Notes: generated by a model from the sequence alone, not told the origin. Shown: positions 1-7,606, numbered from the stretch's first letter. The stretch: DNA of 23,461 nt from Magnetococcales bacterium (GCA_015232865.1 JADFYU010000036.1:1-23461), one strand, 5' to 3'. Made by a program: numbers and translations.

Positions 1-327
1 AGACTGCTGGGACGATCCTGCCACGATTTGAACGGGGCGCTCACCGCCCTGGAACAAGGGGCCGACTACCTCACCCTCTCTCCCGTTTTTGCCACCCGAT
101 CCCATCCCCATGCGCTCCCTTTGGGTCTGGAAAAATTTGCTGGGCTATGCCGGAAAATCCCCGGCCCGGTGCTGGCATTGGGCGGCATAACCCCGGAAAA
201 CAGCCAGAAGGTGCGACAGGCCGGCGCTTTCGGTGTCGCCCTGATCCGTGGGATTCTGTCCAGCCCCAACCCGGAACAGGCCGCCCAATTATTATTGAAA
301 TCTATAAATTTTCAAAGGACTCAGTAG
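1..327 (+). CDS. thiE: Thiamine-phosphate synthase, C-terminal part (5' truncated by window)
   Basis: The reading frame is open from base 1, so the gene starts outside the window; about 108 residues remain. The fragment begins with LLGRSCHD, followed by GADYLTLSPVFATRSHP and then a GPVLALGGITPEN segment. These are the beta-strand and loop motifs of the ThiE/TenI TIM barrel that hold the pyrophosphate and thiazole phosphate; the GGI loop is the phosphate-binding loop near the C-terminus. By family, the enzyme joins HMP pyrophosphate and thiazole phosphate to make thiamine monophosphate in the cytosol. The gene ends at a TAG at 325-327, about 150 bp before the chemotaxis cluster, with which it has no obvious functional link. 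The TenI-like branch of the family cannot be excluded because the N-terminal catalytic part is missing. Confidence 0.82.
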   Translation, partial: RLLGRSCHDLNGALTALEQGADYLTLSPVFATRSHPHALPLGLEKFAGLCRKIPGPVLALGGITPENSQKVRQAGAFGVALIRGILSSPNPEQAAQLLLKSINFQRTQ

Positions 328-333
328 ATTTTT
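298..333 (+). terminator. Possible weak AT-rich terminator of thiE
   Basis: AAATCTA (298-304) and TAGATTT (325-331) are perfect inverted arms that overlap the thiE stop codon, and the second arm runs into a short T tract. The stem is only 7 bp and AT-rich with a 20-nt loop, so termination here would be inefficient. This is an inference from sequence alone. Confidence 0.25.
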
Positions 334-366
334 GTGCTATAAAGAAAGCGAGTGTGGTTTTTTCAG

Positions 367-394
367 TTGATTCCTAGGCTACCATATATAGAAT
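367..394 (+). promoter_or_regulatory. Candidate sigma70-type promoter for the chemotaxis cluster
   Basis: TTGATT (367-372) is followed after 16 bp by TAGAAT (389-394). Both are near-consensus -35 and -10 boxes in the only non-coding stretch before the first chemotaxis gene. A transcript starting near 400 would carry the inverted repeat at 409-446 in its leader. A second TTGACC at 430-435 has no good -10 box at the right distance. This is a pattern match only. Confidence 0.25.
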
Positions 395-408
395 GGGGTG
401 AATTTTTC

Positions 409-446
409 TTGTTATTATTTAATTCAAACTTGACCAATAATAACAA
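409..446. promoter_or_regulatory. Perfect 11-bp inverted repeat upstream of the chemotaxis cluster
   Basis: TTGTTATTATT (409-419) is exactly mirrored by AATAATAACAA (436-446) with a 16-nt spacer. It lies 25 bp before the Shine-Dalgarno sequence of the STAS gene. Its symmetry fits either an operator for a dimeric regulator or a leader stem-loop. There is no T-run directly after it, so it is unlikely to be a terminator. Confidence 0.55.
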
Positions 447-481
447 ACAACAGATGGATTATTTTGGAATGGAGAAGATGG

Positions 482-820
482 ATGATCGACTTCTCAATGG
501 ATGATTCCGGTTCGGCGGGTACCCTGACGCTTTCCGGCGATTTAACCATTCAGCATGCAACGACCCTGAAAGAGACCCTACTGGAAGGCGTCAGCACGGC
601 AGAAACCATGGTCATCAATATGGAACAGGTAGAACGAATCGACTTATCAACAATTCAACTGCTCTGTGCAGCGCATCGGGCTTTGAAAAAAGCCAACAAA
701 AAAATTGTGCTAGCCGGAACAGTACCGAACGCCGTCAGAGCGACCATACTGGAATCCGGATATGCCGGATGTATTGGTGACGGTGATACGAGCGGATTAT
801 GGACAGAGGAGAGAAATTGA
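482..820 (+). CDS. STAS-domain protein (anti-sigma-factor-antagonist type)
   Basis: A 112-residue single-domain protein with the STAS pattern: a beta-rich start (AGTLTLSGDLTIQHATTLKE), the strand VINMEQVERIDLSTIQLL and the helix CAAHRALKKANKK. I chose ATG 482 because GGAG at 471-474 sits 7 bp before it; an in-frame TTG at 464 has no ribosome site. STAS proteins are usually switched by phosphorylation of a Ser in a D-S-S-G-L-like loop. Here the loop reads D-L-S-T-I, so the usual acceptor position looks like Leu with Ser one residue later. The stop codon overlaps the cheY start (TGATG), which implies translational coupling and a role in the same signalling pathway. What it binds cannot be read from the sequence. 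Small STAS proteins beside cheY/cheA are known from other environmental chemosensory clusters. Confidence 0.85.
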   Translation: MIDFSMDDSGSAGTLTLSGDLTIQHATTLKETLLEGVSTAETMVINMEQVERIDLSTIQLLCAAHRALKKANKKIVLAGTVPNAVRATILESGYAGCIGDGDTSGLWTEERN

Positions 821-1185
821 TGGCGAAGAAAATTATGACAGTGGATGATTCCTCCAGCGTTCGGCAGATGGTCGGACTGACCCTGAAAGGGGCCGGTTAC
901 GAAGTTTCCGAGGGGGTGGATGGTCAGGATGCGTTGACCAAGCTCAAGGCTTCCACCGTAGACATGATCGTGACCGATCTGAACATGCCCAACATGGACG
1001 GGATCACACTCATCAAAGAGCTGCGCAAGCTTCCTCAATACAAATTCACCCCGATTGTCATGCTGACCACGGAATCCCAAGGCAGCCGCAAACTTGAGGG
1101 CAAGGAAGCGGGCGCGACCGGCTGGATCGTCAAACCATTCAAGCCACCCCAGTTGCTGGGCGTCATCAAAAAGGTTTTAGGCTAA
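820..1185 (+). CDS. cheY: Single-domain response regulator CheY
   Basis: A 121-residue receiver domain, about the size of enteric CheY. The acidic pocket is D9-D10, the phospho-acceptor is D53 (in IVTDLNMPNMDG), the switch Thr lies in VMLTTES, and the invariant Lys is in IVKPFKPP. ATG 820 overlaps the preceding TGA, and a GAGGAGAG ribosome site at 806-813 precedes it; an upstream ATG at 799 would put seven extra residues before the conserved MAKKIMTVDDS start. By family it receives phosphate from CheA and acts on the flagellar switch or another output. With no output domain and with cheA only 28 bp downstream, it is the natural partner of that kinase. No CheZ or CheX phosphatase is encoded here. 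Confidence 0.96.
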   Translation: MAKKIMTVDDSSSVRQMVGLTLKGAGYEVSEGVDGQDALTKLKASTVDMIVTDLNMPNMDGITLIKELRKLPQYKFTPIVMLTTESQGSRKLEGKEAGATGWIVKPFKPPQLLGVIKKVLG

Positions 1186-1213
1186 CTCTGAACACCACTG
1201 AGGATCTTCCGCC

Positions 1214-3313
1214 ATGGCAGTAGAAATTGATACCAGTGCTTTTACCGAAGAGGCCTATGAACTCCTGAGCGAACTGGAGGACTCTCTTCTGGAACTCGAA
1301 GAGAACCCAACGGATCAGGATTTGATTGGACGGGTCTTTCGAGCCATGCACACCATCAAAGGCTCTGGTGCCATGTTTGGCTTCGATGAAGTGGCCGAGT
1401 TCACCCATGAGGTCGAAACCATATTCGATCTGGCTCGCAACGGAACCATTCCGGTCACCAAGGTACTCATCGACCTGACCCTGGCTGCCCGAGACCATAT
1501 CCGCTCCCTGCTGGATGCTGCCGCTGGCGGTGGCCCGGCCGATCAGGTGGAGGCACAGCGGATCATCGTCGGCTTGCGCGCTTTGGACCCGAGCAACAGC
1601 GGCAAGCCCGCTCCGACAACCGCTGGCTCCGCAAAGAAAGCCGAGCAGAACGCTGAGGATGGTCCACAGCTCTATCGGATACGGTTCAAACCCCACCCGG
1701 AGATTTTTTCCAACGGAACCAATCCACTGTTGTTGCTGGGAGAGGTCAAGGAGTTGGGCGAGACTCGTGTTGTCACCCACCACGACCTCCTACCTGAGTT
1801 GGAAAACCTGGACCCGGAACAGTGCCACACCTCCTGGGAGATTTTTCTCACCACCTCCGAGGGGGAGAACGCCATCCAAGATATTTTCATTTTTGTCGGA
1901 GAAGATTGCGAGGTCAATATTCGCCTTTTGGACCGTGAATCCGATCCAGAAAGCGGCCAACAAAAACTGGGGGATATTCTGGTACAACGGGGTGATATTG
2001 CCCCGGAAGCTCTGAAAAGCGCCCTAAAACCCATTGGCGATCGACTCATTGAATCCGGTGCGGTCTCCGCTGGCAAGGTGAGAGCGGCACTGGAAGAACA
2101 GAACGCCATCAAACAAAAGCAGGACCAGAAAAAACAGGCCGGTTCAGCCACCAGCGTTCGGGTTCCATCGGACAAGCTGGACAACCTGGTCGATCTGGTC
2201 GGTGAGTTGGTGACGGTTCAAGCTCGGCTCAATCAGCTCTCCAACAGTCGGGATAATCACGACCTCCAGGTGATCGCTGAAGAGGTGGAGCGCTTGACCG
2301 GGGAGTTGCGGGACAACACCATGAGTATCCGCATGCTGGCCATCGGCTCCACCTTCAACAAATTTAAACGGTTGGTGCGCGATCTATCCAAAGAGTTGGG
2401 CAAAGAGATTGAAATGACCACGGCTGGTGCCGAGACGGAGTTGGATAAAAACGTCATTGATCAACTCAATGACCCTCTGGTCCATATTATTCGCAACAGT
2501 ATCGATCATGGTGTGGAATCGCCCTCCGACCGGGTCGCCGCCGGCAAACCGGCTCAAGGCAAAATTCATCTGGCCGCCATTCACTCCGGTGCCAGTGTGT
2601 TGATTCGGGTGGACGATGACGGAGCCGGACTCAACGCCGATCTGCTTCGTCGCAAAGCCATCGAAAAAGGCACCATTCCGCCGGACTCTGAGTTGACCGA
2701 CAAAGAGGCGTATCAACTTATTTTTGGCGCGGGTTTTTCCATGGCCAAAACCATTACCAACGTATCCGGTCGTGGCGTCGGCATGGATGTGGTGCGCCGG
2801 TCCATCGACAACCTTCGGGGAACCATCGACGTTTCCAGCACCTTGGGCAAAGGCACCTCCATCACTCTGAAGCTGCCGTTGACTCTGGCCATTATCGAGG
2901 GGCTGCTGATCAAAGTGGGTGAAGAGCTGTTTGTTTTGCCTCTGGCTGCGGTTGAGGAGTGTGTCGAGCTTTCCGCCCAGGATGTCACCAACGCCCATGG
3001 ACGTCACGTTATCAACGTTCGTGATGAGATCGTCCCGTACATCCGACTTCGGGACCGTTTTGAAATTGGCGGCATCCGGCCTGAAATTGAACAGATCGTC
3101 ATCTCTGAGGTCAACGAAAAACGGGTTGGTTTTGTTGTAGACGATGTGATCGGTCAACACCAGACGGTCATCAAGAGTCTGGGCAAAAATTTTGAGCACT
3201 CTGAAGAGTTTTCCGGTGCGACCATTCTGGGAGATGGAACGGTTGCCTTGATCATTGATCTGGGCAAGATGGTCCGATTTGTCGAAACCGAAGAGGAAGA
3301 GAGCGCCGAGTAA
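1214..3313 (+). CDS. cheA: Chemotaxis histidine kinase CheA
   Basis: A 699-residue class II kinase. The P1 Hpt domain has the phosphorylated His at residue 46 (FRAMHTIKGSG). Residues about 150-240 form an extra domain (YRIRFKPHPEIFSNG onward) where other CheAs carry the CheY-binding P2. It is followed by a helical stretch with two related halves (LGDILVQRGDIAPEAL, RLIESGAVSAGKVRAAL) resembling the MshEN/GspE-N helical repeat. The P3 dimerisation helix begins near 315 (DKLDNLVDLVGELV). The P4 ATPase has its N box near 420-436 (HIIRNSIDHGVESP), G1 near 466 (DDDGAGL) and G2 near 520 (GRGVGMDVV). The P5 CheW-like domain fills residues about 550-695. The kinase passes phosphate from His46 to CheY and CheB, and P5 docks with CheW and receptors at the membrane. 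All catalytic boxes are intact. Confidence 0.97.
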   Translation: MAVEIDTSAFTEEAYELLSELEDSLLELEENPTDQDLIGRVFRAMHTIKGSGAMFGFDEVAEFTHEVETIFDLARNGTIPVTKVLIDLTLAARDHIRSLLDAAAGGGPADQVEAQRIIVGLRALDPSNSGKPAPTTAGSAKKAEQNAEDGPQLYRIRFKPHPEIFSNGTNPLLLLGEVKELGETRVVTHHDLLPELENLDPEQCHTSWEIFLTTSEGENAIQDIFIFVGEDCEVNIRLLDRESDPESGQQKLGDILVQRGDIAPEALKSALKPIGDRLIESGAVSAGKVRAALEEQNAIKQKQDQKKQAGSATSVRVPSDKLDNLVDLVGELVTVQARLNQLSNSRDNHDLQVIAEEVERLTGELRDNTMSIRMLAIGSTFNKFKRLVRDLSKELGKEIEMTTAGAETELDKNVIDQLNDPLVHIIRNSIDHGVESPSDRVAAGKPAQGKIHLAAIHSGASVLIRVDDDGAGLNADLLRRKAIEKGTIPPDSELTDKEAYQLIFGAGFSMAKTITNVSGRGVGMDVVRRSIDNLRGTIDVSSTLGKGTSITLKLPLTLAIIEGLLIKVGEELFVLPLAAVEECVELSAQDVTNAHGRHVINVRDEIVPYIRLRDRFEIGGIRPEIEQIVISEVNEKRVGFVVDDVIGQHQTVIKSLGKNFEHSEEFSGATILGDGTVALIIDLGKMVRFVETEEEESAE

Positions 3314-3341
3314 TCCCGACTTCAACCATTGGACGCCTATC

Positions 3342-3381
3342 GCCGGTGCTGAAACTCTTTGACCGTATGGGCAGCACCGGC
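3342..3381 (+). other. GC-rich 10-bp hairpin between cheA and the receptor gene
   Basis: GCCGGTGCTG (3342-3351) pairs perfectly with CAGCACCGGC (3372-3381) around a 20-nt loop, 28 bp after the cheA stop. No U-tract follows, so it is not a textbook terminator. It could stabilise or process the cheA 3' end and so set different levels of kinase and receptor mRNA. The rest of the 230-bp gap holds no gene; a short inverted repeat CTCAAC-GG-GTTGAG lies near 3410. Confidence 0.5.
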
Positions 3382-3543
3382 TTACGTGTTGAAAACAGTT
3401 GACCCGGACTCAACGGGTTGAGCGGACAAACATCCTGGTTTCGGATTACCGTCCAAAAATTTCAAACCAAATGATAATCACTCTATTCCGACTATTTGTT
3501 GACAACTCCTGATCTTCACACTTGGAGGCGGCATGGGAAAGGG

Positions 3544-6264
3544 ATGTTGCGGAGTATAGAAACTGTAAATATGACCATGCGCAATAAAATCACGACCCTC
3601 ATACTCCTTGCCGGAGTGATTCCACTTTTGGTGGTCGTTGCAGCGGCCCACTTTCTGGCTCAGGATTCACAGGTTGACACCACCTTGTCCCGGCTTGAAT
3701 CGGTTCGATCCGCCAAAAAATCTGAGGTGGAAGCCTATTTTGCCCAACACAAAAAAGATATCTCTCAACTGTTGTTGGATGTTGGAAACATGGGCAAGCA
3801 GGATTTTTCAATTTTGGAGAAGCTTCGCCAAACCAATCAGAGGCGTCTGACAGATTATTTTACCGAGCAGACCGCCAACATCACCACCCTGGCTGCCAAC
3901 GAAGAGTTGGCCCAATCCATGGCTACCATCGATTGGGTTTACCGACAGGCCGGTAAAAGGACAGACGGCAGCAAATGGACACAGATCGTCGATAAACGCA
4001 CCTCCTGGCTAGACCGCTATGTTGAGACCCACGCCCTTGTAGATCTCTATCTGGTCTCTGTGCGGGGGGATGTTTTTTTTACCACCGGTCGGGGTCCGGT
4101 CTTGGGCACCAACCTGAATGAGGCTCCAGCTGCCAACGGCCCATTGGGTCAACTCTTTGGTCAGGCCCTTACAAAAGCCAGCATTCAGGATCAGTCAACG
4201 GATCTCAAAAAGAATCCGACTCCTTTGACCTATATCGGTGTCCCGGTCAACGACGGCGGCAAGACGGTTGGGGTCGTCATCGTTGCCCTCTCCTTGCAAA
4301 AGGTTTTGGATACCATTCTGGTTGCTGACGGTTTGGGTCCAGATGGTGTGGTCTATTTGGTCGGACCGGATAAACAACTGCGCTCCAATTTAATTTTTGA
4401 CTCCACCGGTAAAGAGACAAACCAACCTGATTCTTTGACCCTCAACCCATTGGCGGTTGATCTGGCTCTCTCCGGTCAGAGTGGATCAAAAATCCTCACC
4501 AATGGGGATCAGCTCCGCCTGACCGCCTGGGGTCCCGTTACCATCGGTCGAAATTCATGGGCCTTGATTGTCGAGAGCAAACCCAGCAACAGCATCGATC
4601 CGGCTGTTCGGGCTGAGTTGGACCAAAAATATCGTAAAAATTCCGGCTACTATGATCTTTTCCTCATTCGTCCGGACGGTTTGGTTTTTCATACCGCCGC
4701 TCATCAAAAGGATTTTGGGACCAATTTGCTGACTGGCTCCTATGCCGACTCCAATCTGGCCCAGTTACTGAAACAGGTCTTGGAAACCAAAACCATCGCT
4801 CTGTCCGATGTCGCCTCGTATGCTCCAAGCCACGGAGAACCGGCTGCTTTTATTGCCGCTCCTCTGCTGAAAAATGGTCAGGTCGATTTGGTCGTCGCTC
4901 TACAGCTTCCATTGGAGGAGCTTAACCAGATTTTATTGTCGGGTGATCCATTAGGCCCACAAGGGGACATCTATCTGGTAGGACCGGACAAACGGTTACG
5001 CTCCGATTCCAAACTTCGTGCGGAAACCCACTCGGTTTTAGCCTCCTTTAACGGCTCCGTCGCCAATAATGGTGCGGACATCCCAGCGGTTCAAGCGGCT
5101 TTGGCTGGCGAGACCGGCGCCCTCTCCGAAGAGGGGCAGAGCAGAATTTTTGCCTACACTCCCATTTCTATAGACGGATTTACCTGGGCGCTGATCCTGG
5201 AATCGGCTCCATCGACAGGTTCCAGCCACTCTCCAGAAATGATTCAAACCCTGACCTTGATCTCTCTGGCATTTATTCCATTTTTGGTTCTACTGGCCTT
5301 CATCGGCTCCAAAAAAATTGTTCAACCCCTTGCGGAATTTAGCGAACTGGTCGCACAGATTTCCCAAGGCAATTTTACCACACGCCTTCCAGCTGGTACC
5401 GATTTGACTCGTAACCGACTGGCTGTCCAGGTGGTGGAAATGAGTCAACGTTTGGGTCAGATCGCCCTGACCATTCAAAGTCGTGCCGAAACCCTGATTA
5501 ACCGAACTCAGGCGTTAAGTTTTGCAATCGAGCAGGGTCGGCCCACTTCGCAACGGGGGGCCGTTAGCGGCACACAACCCCATCCGGCTGCCGATTTGAT
5601 CCATCAATTGGAATTGATCATCGACCAGGAGGGTGCGCCATCTCAAAGTGTCGAGCAGATGGCTGAGTTGACAACCTTGGACATGGCCAAAGGCAATCGC
5701 TCCATCAACGAAGCGGTCGCCGCCAGCCGAGATGTTTCGGAGCGGATTTTTGCCTTGGAAGAGGTCGCTCGTCAAATTCGCTTATTGGCCATGGATGCCG
5801 CCATAGAAGCAGCCCGCTCCGGTGCGCCGGGAACCTCCTTCATCGAGACGGCCAAAGAGATTCGGGAGTTGGCCGAGCAGAGCCGGATATCAGCCAATGA
5901 GATTCATCGCCTCTCGACATCCAGCACCCAGGTGACCAAACAGGCCGGAGAAATTTTAACCGGCCTCTTGCCGGCAATTCGAAAGAGCATCGACTTGATT
6001 CGCGACGATTCGAGCCAAAGAAATCGCCAACAGGCGGTGTTGCATCAACTGATGCAACAGTTAAAATCCTTTAAGCAGAGACCGGTTCAAAATTCTCTGC
6101 CGACCGATCTTGGTGCAGACCCTGGGATTTCTAAAATAATTTTTGAGTTAAATCAGTCAGCCAACCAACTCCAAGAGGCATTGGCCGCATTCATTTTGCC
6201 TCAAAATCCGTCAGGAACGGAGCAGATGGAAAAAGATAATGAACAAGTTGGAGAATTATTCTGA
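3544..6264 (+). CDS. Methyl-accepting chemotaxis-like receptor with duplicated sensor module and degenerate tip
   Basis: About 906 residues if ATG 3544 is the start. ATG 3571 is possible, and a TTG at 3496 would add 16 residues; none has a well-spaced ribosome site. TM1 is at about residues 17-38. A long periplasmic region carries two related Cache-like units, about 166-352 and 369-556, each with a near-identical motif (YLVGPDKQLRS and YLVGPDKRLRS). TM2 is at about 569-589, followed by HAMP (IVQPLAEFSELVAQISQGNF). The cytoplasmic part contains the receptor signalling hairpin but in altered form. Where most receptors read QTNLLALNAA-EAARAGE-G-GFAVVA, this one reads QIRLLAMDAAIEAARSGAPGTSFIETA. 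No clear methylation-site pairs and no C-terminal CheR-docking pentapeptide are evident. It is probably the input or scaffold for the adjacent CheA/CheW; the ligand is unknown. Confidence 0.85.
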   Translation: MLRSIETVNMTMRNKITTLILLAGVIPLLVVVAAAHFLAQDSQVDTTLSRLESVRSAKKSEVEAYFAQHKKDISQLLLDVGNMGKQDFSILEKLRQTNQRRLTDYFTEQTANITTLAANEELAQSMATIDWVYRQAGKRTDGSKWTQIVDKRTSWLDRYVETHALVDLYLVSVRGDVFFTTGRGPVLGTNLNEAPAANGPLGQLFGQALTKASIQDQSTDLKKNPTPLTYIGVPVNDGGKTVGVVIVALSLQKVLDTILVADGLGPDGVVYLVGPDKQLRSNLIFDSTGKETNQPDSLTLNPLAVDLALSGQSGSKILTNGDQLRLTAWGPVTIGRNSWALIVESKPSNSIDPAVRAELDQKYRKNSGYYDLFLIRPDGLVFHTAAHQKDFGTNLLTGSYADSNLAQLLKQVLETKTIALSDVASYAPSHGEPAAFIAAPLLKNGQVDLVVALQLPLEELNQILLSGDPLGPQGDIYLVGPDKRLRSDSKLRAETHSVLASFNGSVANNGADIPAVQAALAGETGALSEEGQSRIFAYTPISIDGFTWALILESAPSTGSSHSPEMIQTLTLISLAFIPFLVLLAFIGSKKIVQPLAEFSELVAQISQGNFTTRLPAGTDLTRNRLAVQVVEMSQRLGQIALTIQSRAETLINRTQALSFAIEQGRPTSQRGAVSGTQPHPAADLIHQLELIIDQEGAPSQSVEQMAELTTLDMAKGNRSINEAVAASRDVSERIFALEEVARQIRLLAMDAAIEAARSGAPGTSFIETAKEIRELAEQSRISANEIHRLSTSSTQVTKQAGEILTGLLPAIRKSIDLIRDDSSQRNRQQAVLHQLMQQLKSFKQRPVQNSLPTDLGADPGISKIIFELNQSANQLQEALAAFILPQNPSGTEQMEKDNEQVGELF

Positions 6265-6327
6265 TATCATGGGCGCAGGAGATGCCCGAAAGCCCAGACC
6301 ATGAATGACTTTAATCAGGAGAAAACT

Positions 6328-6819
6328 GTGGAAGATCAAGAATTAACGACAACGACAACGCAATATTTGACTTTCCTTCTGGATGATGAAGTTTTCGCCG
6401 TTGATATCTCAAAAATACGTGAAGTGCTGGAGTTCAGTTCGGTGACCAAGGTTCCCCGTACACCGTTATTCATGCGTGGCGTCATCAACCTGCGCGGTAG
6501 CGTGGTTCCTGTGGTGGACATGCGAGCCAAGTTTTTAATGCCGCAAACGGAAAAAACAGTCAATACCTGCATCATCATCCTGGAGATCATGACCGATGAC
6601 GGTGTGACGGTCATGGGGGCCTTGGCGGACTCCGTACAAGAGGTGATGGAGTTGGAGCCGGGTAAAATAGAGCCGCCGCCAAAAATCGGCACCCGTCTGC
6701 GCAGCGACTTTTTGCTGGGCATGGGCAAGCAAAGCGGAAAGTTCATCATGATCCTGGATATCGACAAGATTTTTTCTGCTGACGAGCTTTCACAAGCCCA
6801 AGAAGCGGCCGCCGCCTAG
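6328..6819 (+). CDS. cheW: Chemotaxis coupling protein CheW
   Basis: A 163-residue CheW-domain protein, usual for the family. It opens with QYLTFLLDDEVFAVDISKIREVLEF and carries TKVPRTPLFMRGVINLRGSVVPVVDMR, the typical CheW signature, then GALADSVQEVMELEPGKIEPPP and FIMILDIDKIF. I prefer GTG 6328 because AGGAG at 6317-6321 lies 6 bp before it. ATG 6301 would add nine residues but has no good ribosome site. CheW bridges the P5 domain of CheA and the tips of receptors in the membrane array. It is placed right after the receptor gene, 63 bp away, on the same strand, and is probably co-transcribed with it. A gap of about 850 bp separates it from cheB. Confidence 0.95.
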   Translation: MEDQELTTTTTQYLTFLLDDEVFAVDISKIREVLEFSSVTKVPRTPLFMRGVINLRGSVVPVVDMRAKFLMPQTEKTVNTCIIILEIMTDDGVTVMGALADSVQEVMELEPGKIEPPPKIGTRLRSDFLLGMGKQSGKFIMILDIDKIFSADELSQAQEAAAA

Positions 6820-6887
6820 TGCTCTTGCTCTCGTTAATTGACAGGTTAAAATCTGCACGACCATAAGTTAAAACGGGTTGGTTTTTT

Positions 6888-6940
6888 CGGGGCTTTGCCC
6901 CGCACCCCACTGAGGCGGAGAACCGCCCCAGACCCCACCC
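6888..6940. repeat. GC-rich palindromic element with symmetric C4 tracts
   Basis: Two hairpins in tandem: CGGGGC-TTT-GCCCCG (6888-6902) and GGCGG-AGAA-CCGCC (6914-6927). Four CCCC runs sit at 6898-6901, 6905-6908, 6926-6929 and 6933-6936, in a symmetric C4-N3-C4-N17-C4-N3-C4 layout. T6 precedes the element and T8 follows 13 bp after the second stem, so it is not a clean terminator in either direction, although it is the first structured stretch after cheW. The shape is that of a REP-type extragenic repeat. Whether other copies exist in the genome cannot be seen here. Confidence 0.55.
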
Positions 6941-6969
6941 TTTTTTTTAATTGTTTTTTTTGCCTTCGG

Positions 6970-7008
6970 CCTGCCCATCAATTGATGAGTGCTGAAGCAC
7001 TAGGCAGG
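6970..7008. repeat. Nested inverted repeats (three-way-junction shape)
   Basis: Outer arms CCTGCC (6970-6975) and GGCAGG (7003-7008) enclose two further perfect inverted repeats side by side: ATCAATTGAT (6977-6986) and AGTGCT-GA-AGCACT (6988-7001). Almost every base is paired in this reading. It could be a structured RNA element, a cruciform, or a recombination or transposon-end remnant. No function can be assigned. Confidence 0.5.
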
Positions 7009-7091
7009 TTCGGAGAAAAGAGCAATCAGAAGAGAAACCGCGTCCTAGCGGATACACCGGACACTATTCAGGGCTGTATCAATGGGTGCAG

Positions 7092-7129
7092 ATCGAAACC
7101 AATTTTGCCGTTGCGAACATGGTTTCGAT
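7092..7129. repeat. 10-bp perfect inverted repeat
   Basis: ATCGAAACCA (7092-7101) is mirrored by TGGTTTCGAT (7120-7129) with an 18-nt spacer. It is not followed by a T-run. It could be a stem-loop in a non-coding RNA or a protein-binding site. Confidence 0.5.
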
Positions 7130-7308
7130 TTATTTGTGCTACGGATTCGGTTTGTCTGCAACCTCTGATCCATTTGGACTGTTTACCGTTTTTTTCGGAT
7201 CAAGAGATCAGTCACCCCTGAATGTTGGCCATTTCATCAAGAAGCTTATCAATCGACTTCCAACTTCCAATAATCGTTCATTCCCTGCTTTACACCCTGG
7301 ACATATAC

Positions 7309-7350
7309 GCCCCAATACTGGGATAATGGCCGGATATTGCGTATTGGTGC
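7309..7350. repeat. 10-bp imperfect inverted repeat
   Basis: GCCCCAATAC (7309-7318) pairs with GTATTGGTGC (7341-7350), nine of ten positions matching, with a 22-nt spacer. No associated gene or terminator tract is visible. Confidence 0.4.
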
Positions 7351-7606
7351 CACAGAATAAATGAACCATTTGGCAGTTTGCCGTTTGCAGCCGATACAAC
7401 AGTTTCATTGGTGCGTTGGAGATTTGCTGATTGCTGCGGACACCGGCCGGATTTGGGATTATCCGCACCCGTGTGGTTTGGCTTCTCTGCGTGCAGTTGG
7501 CAGTATGTACAGGGGTTTATATCGTCAATCGGCTAAAATAGACACCTTGGGTTGGCAAGAGATATCAATCAAGCAGTCGTGCCAATGGCGTGGTAGTACC
7601 TGCTGA

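Noticed and set aside
464..481. TTG 464 as start of the STAS gene
   Set aside because: It has no Shine-Dalgarno, whereas ATG 482 has GGAG at the proper distance.
2384..3325. A 313-codon open frame on the minus strand across cheA
   Set aside because: It lies fully antisense to the conserved kinase domains, has no ribosome site, and translates to sequence without recognisable motifs. It is a codon-bias shadow.
7371..7504. Two GGCAGT occurrences resembling the dispersed repeat
   Set aside because: Only six or seven bases of the core agree and the flanks differ. This is within chance expectation.
6895..7606. Three short plus-strand frames (6895-7221, 7086-7364, 7361-7606) in the cheW-cheB gap as possible small genes or a cheD remnant
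   Set aside because: They overlap each other, begin inside hairpin repeats, lack ribosome sites, and show no CheD motif or other recognisable pattern.
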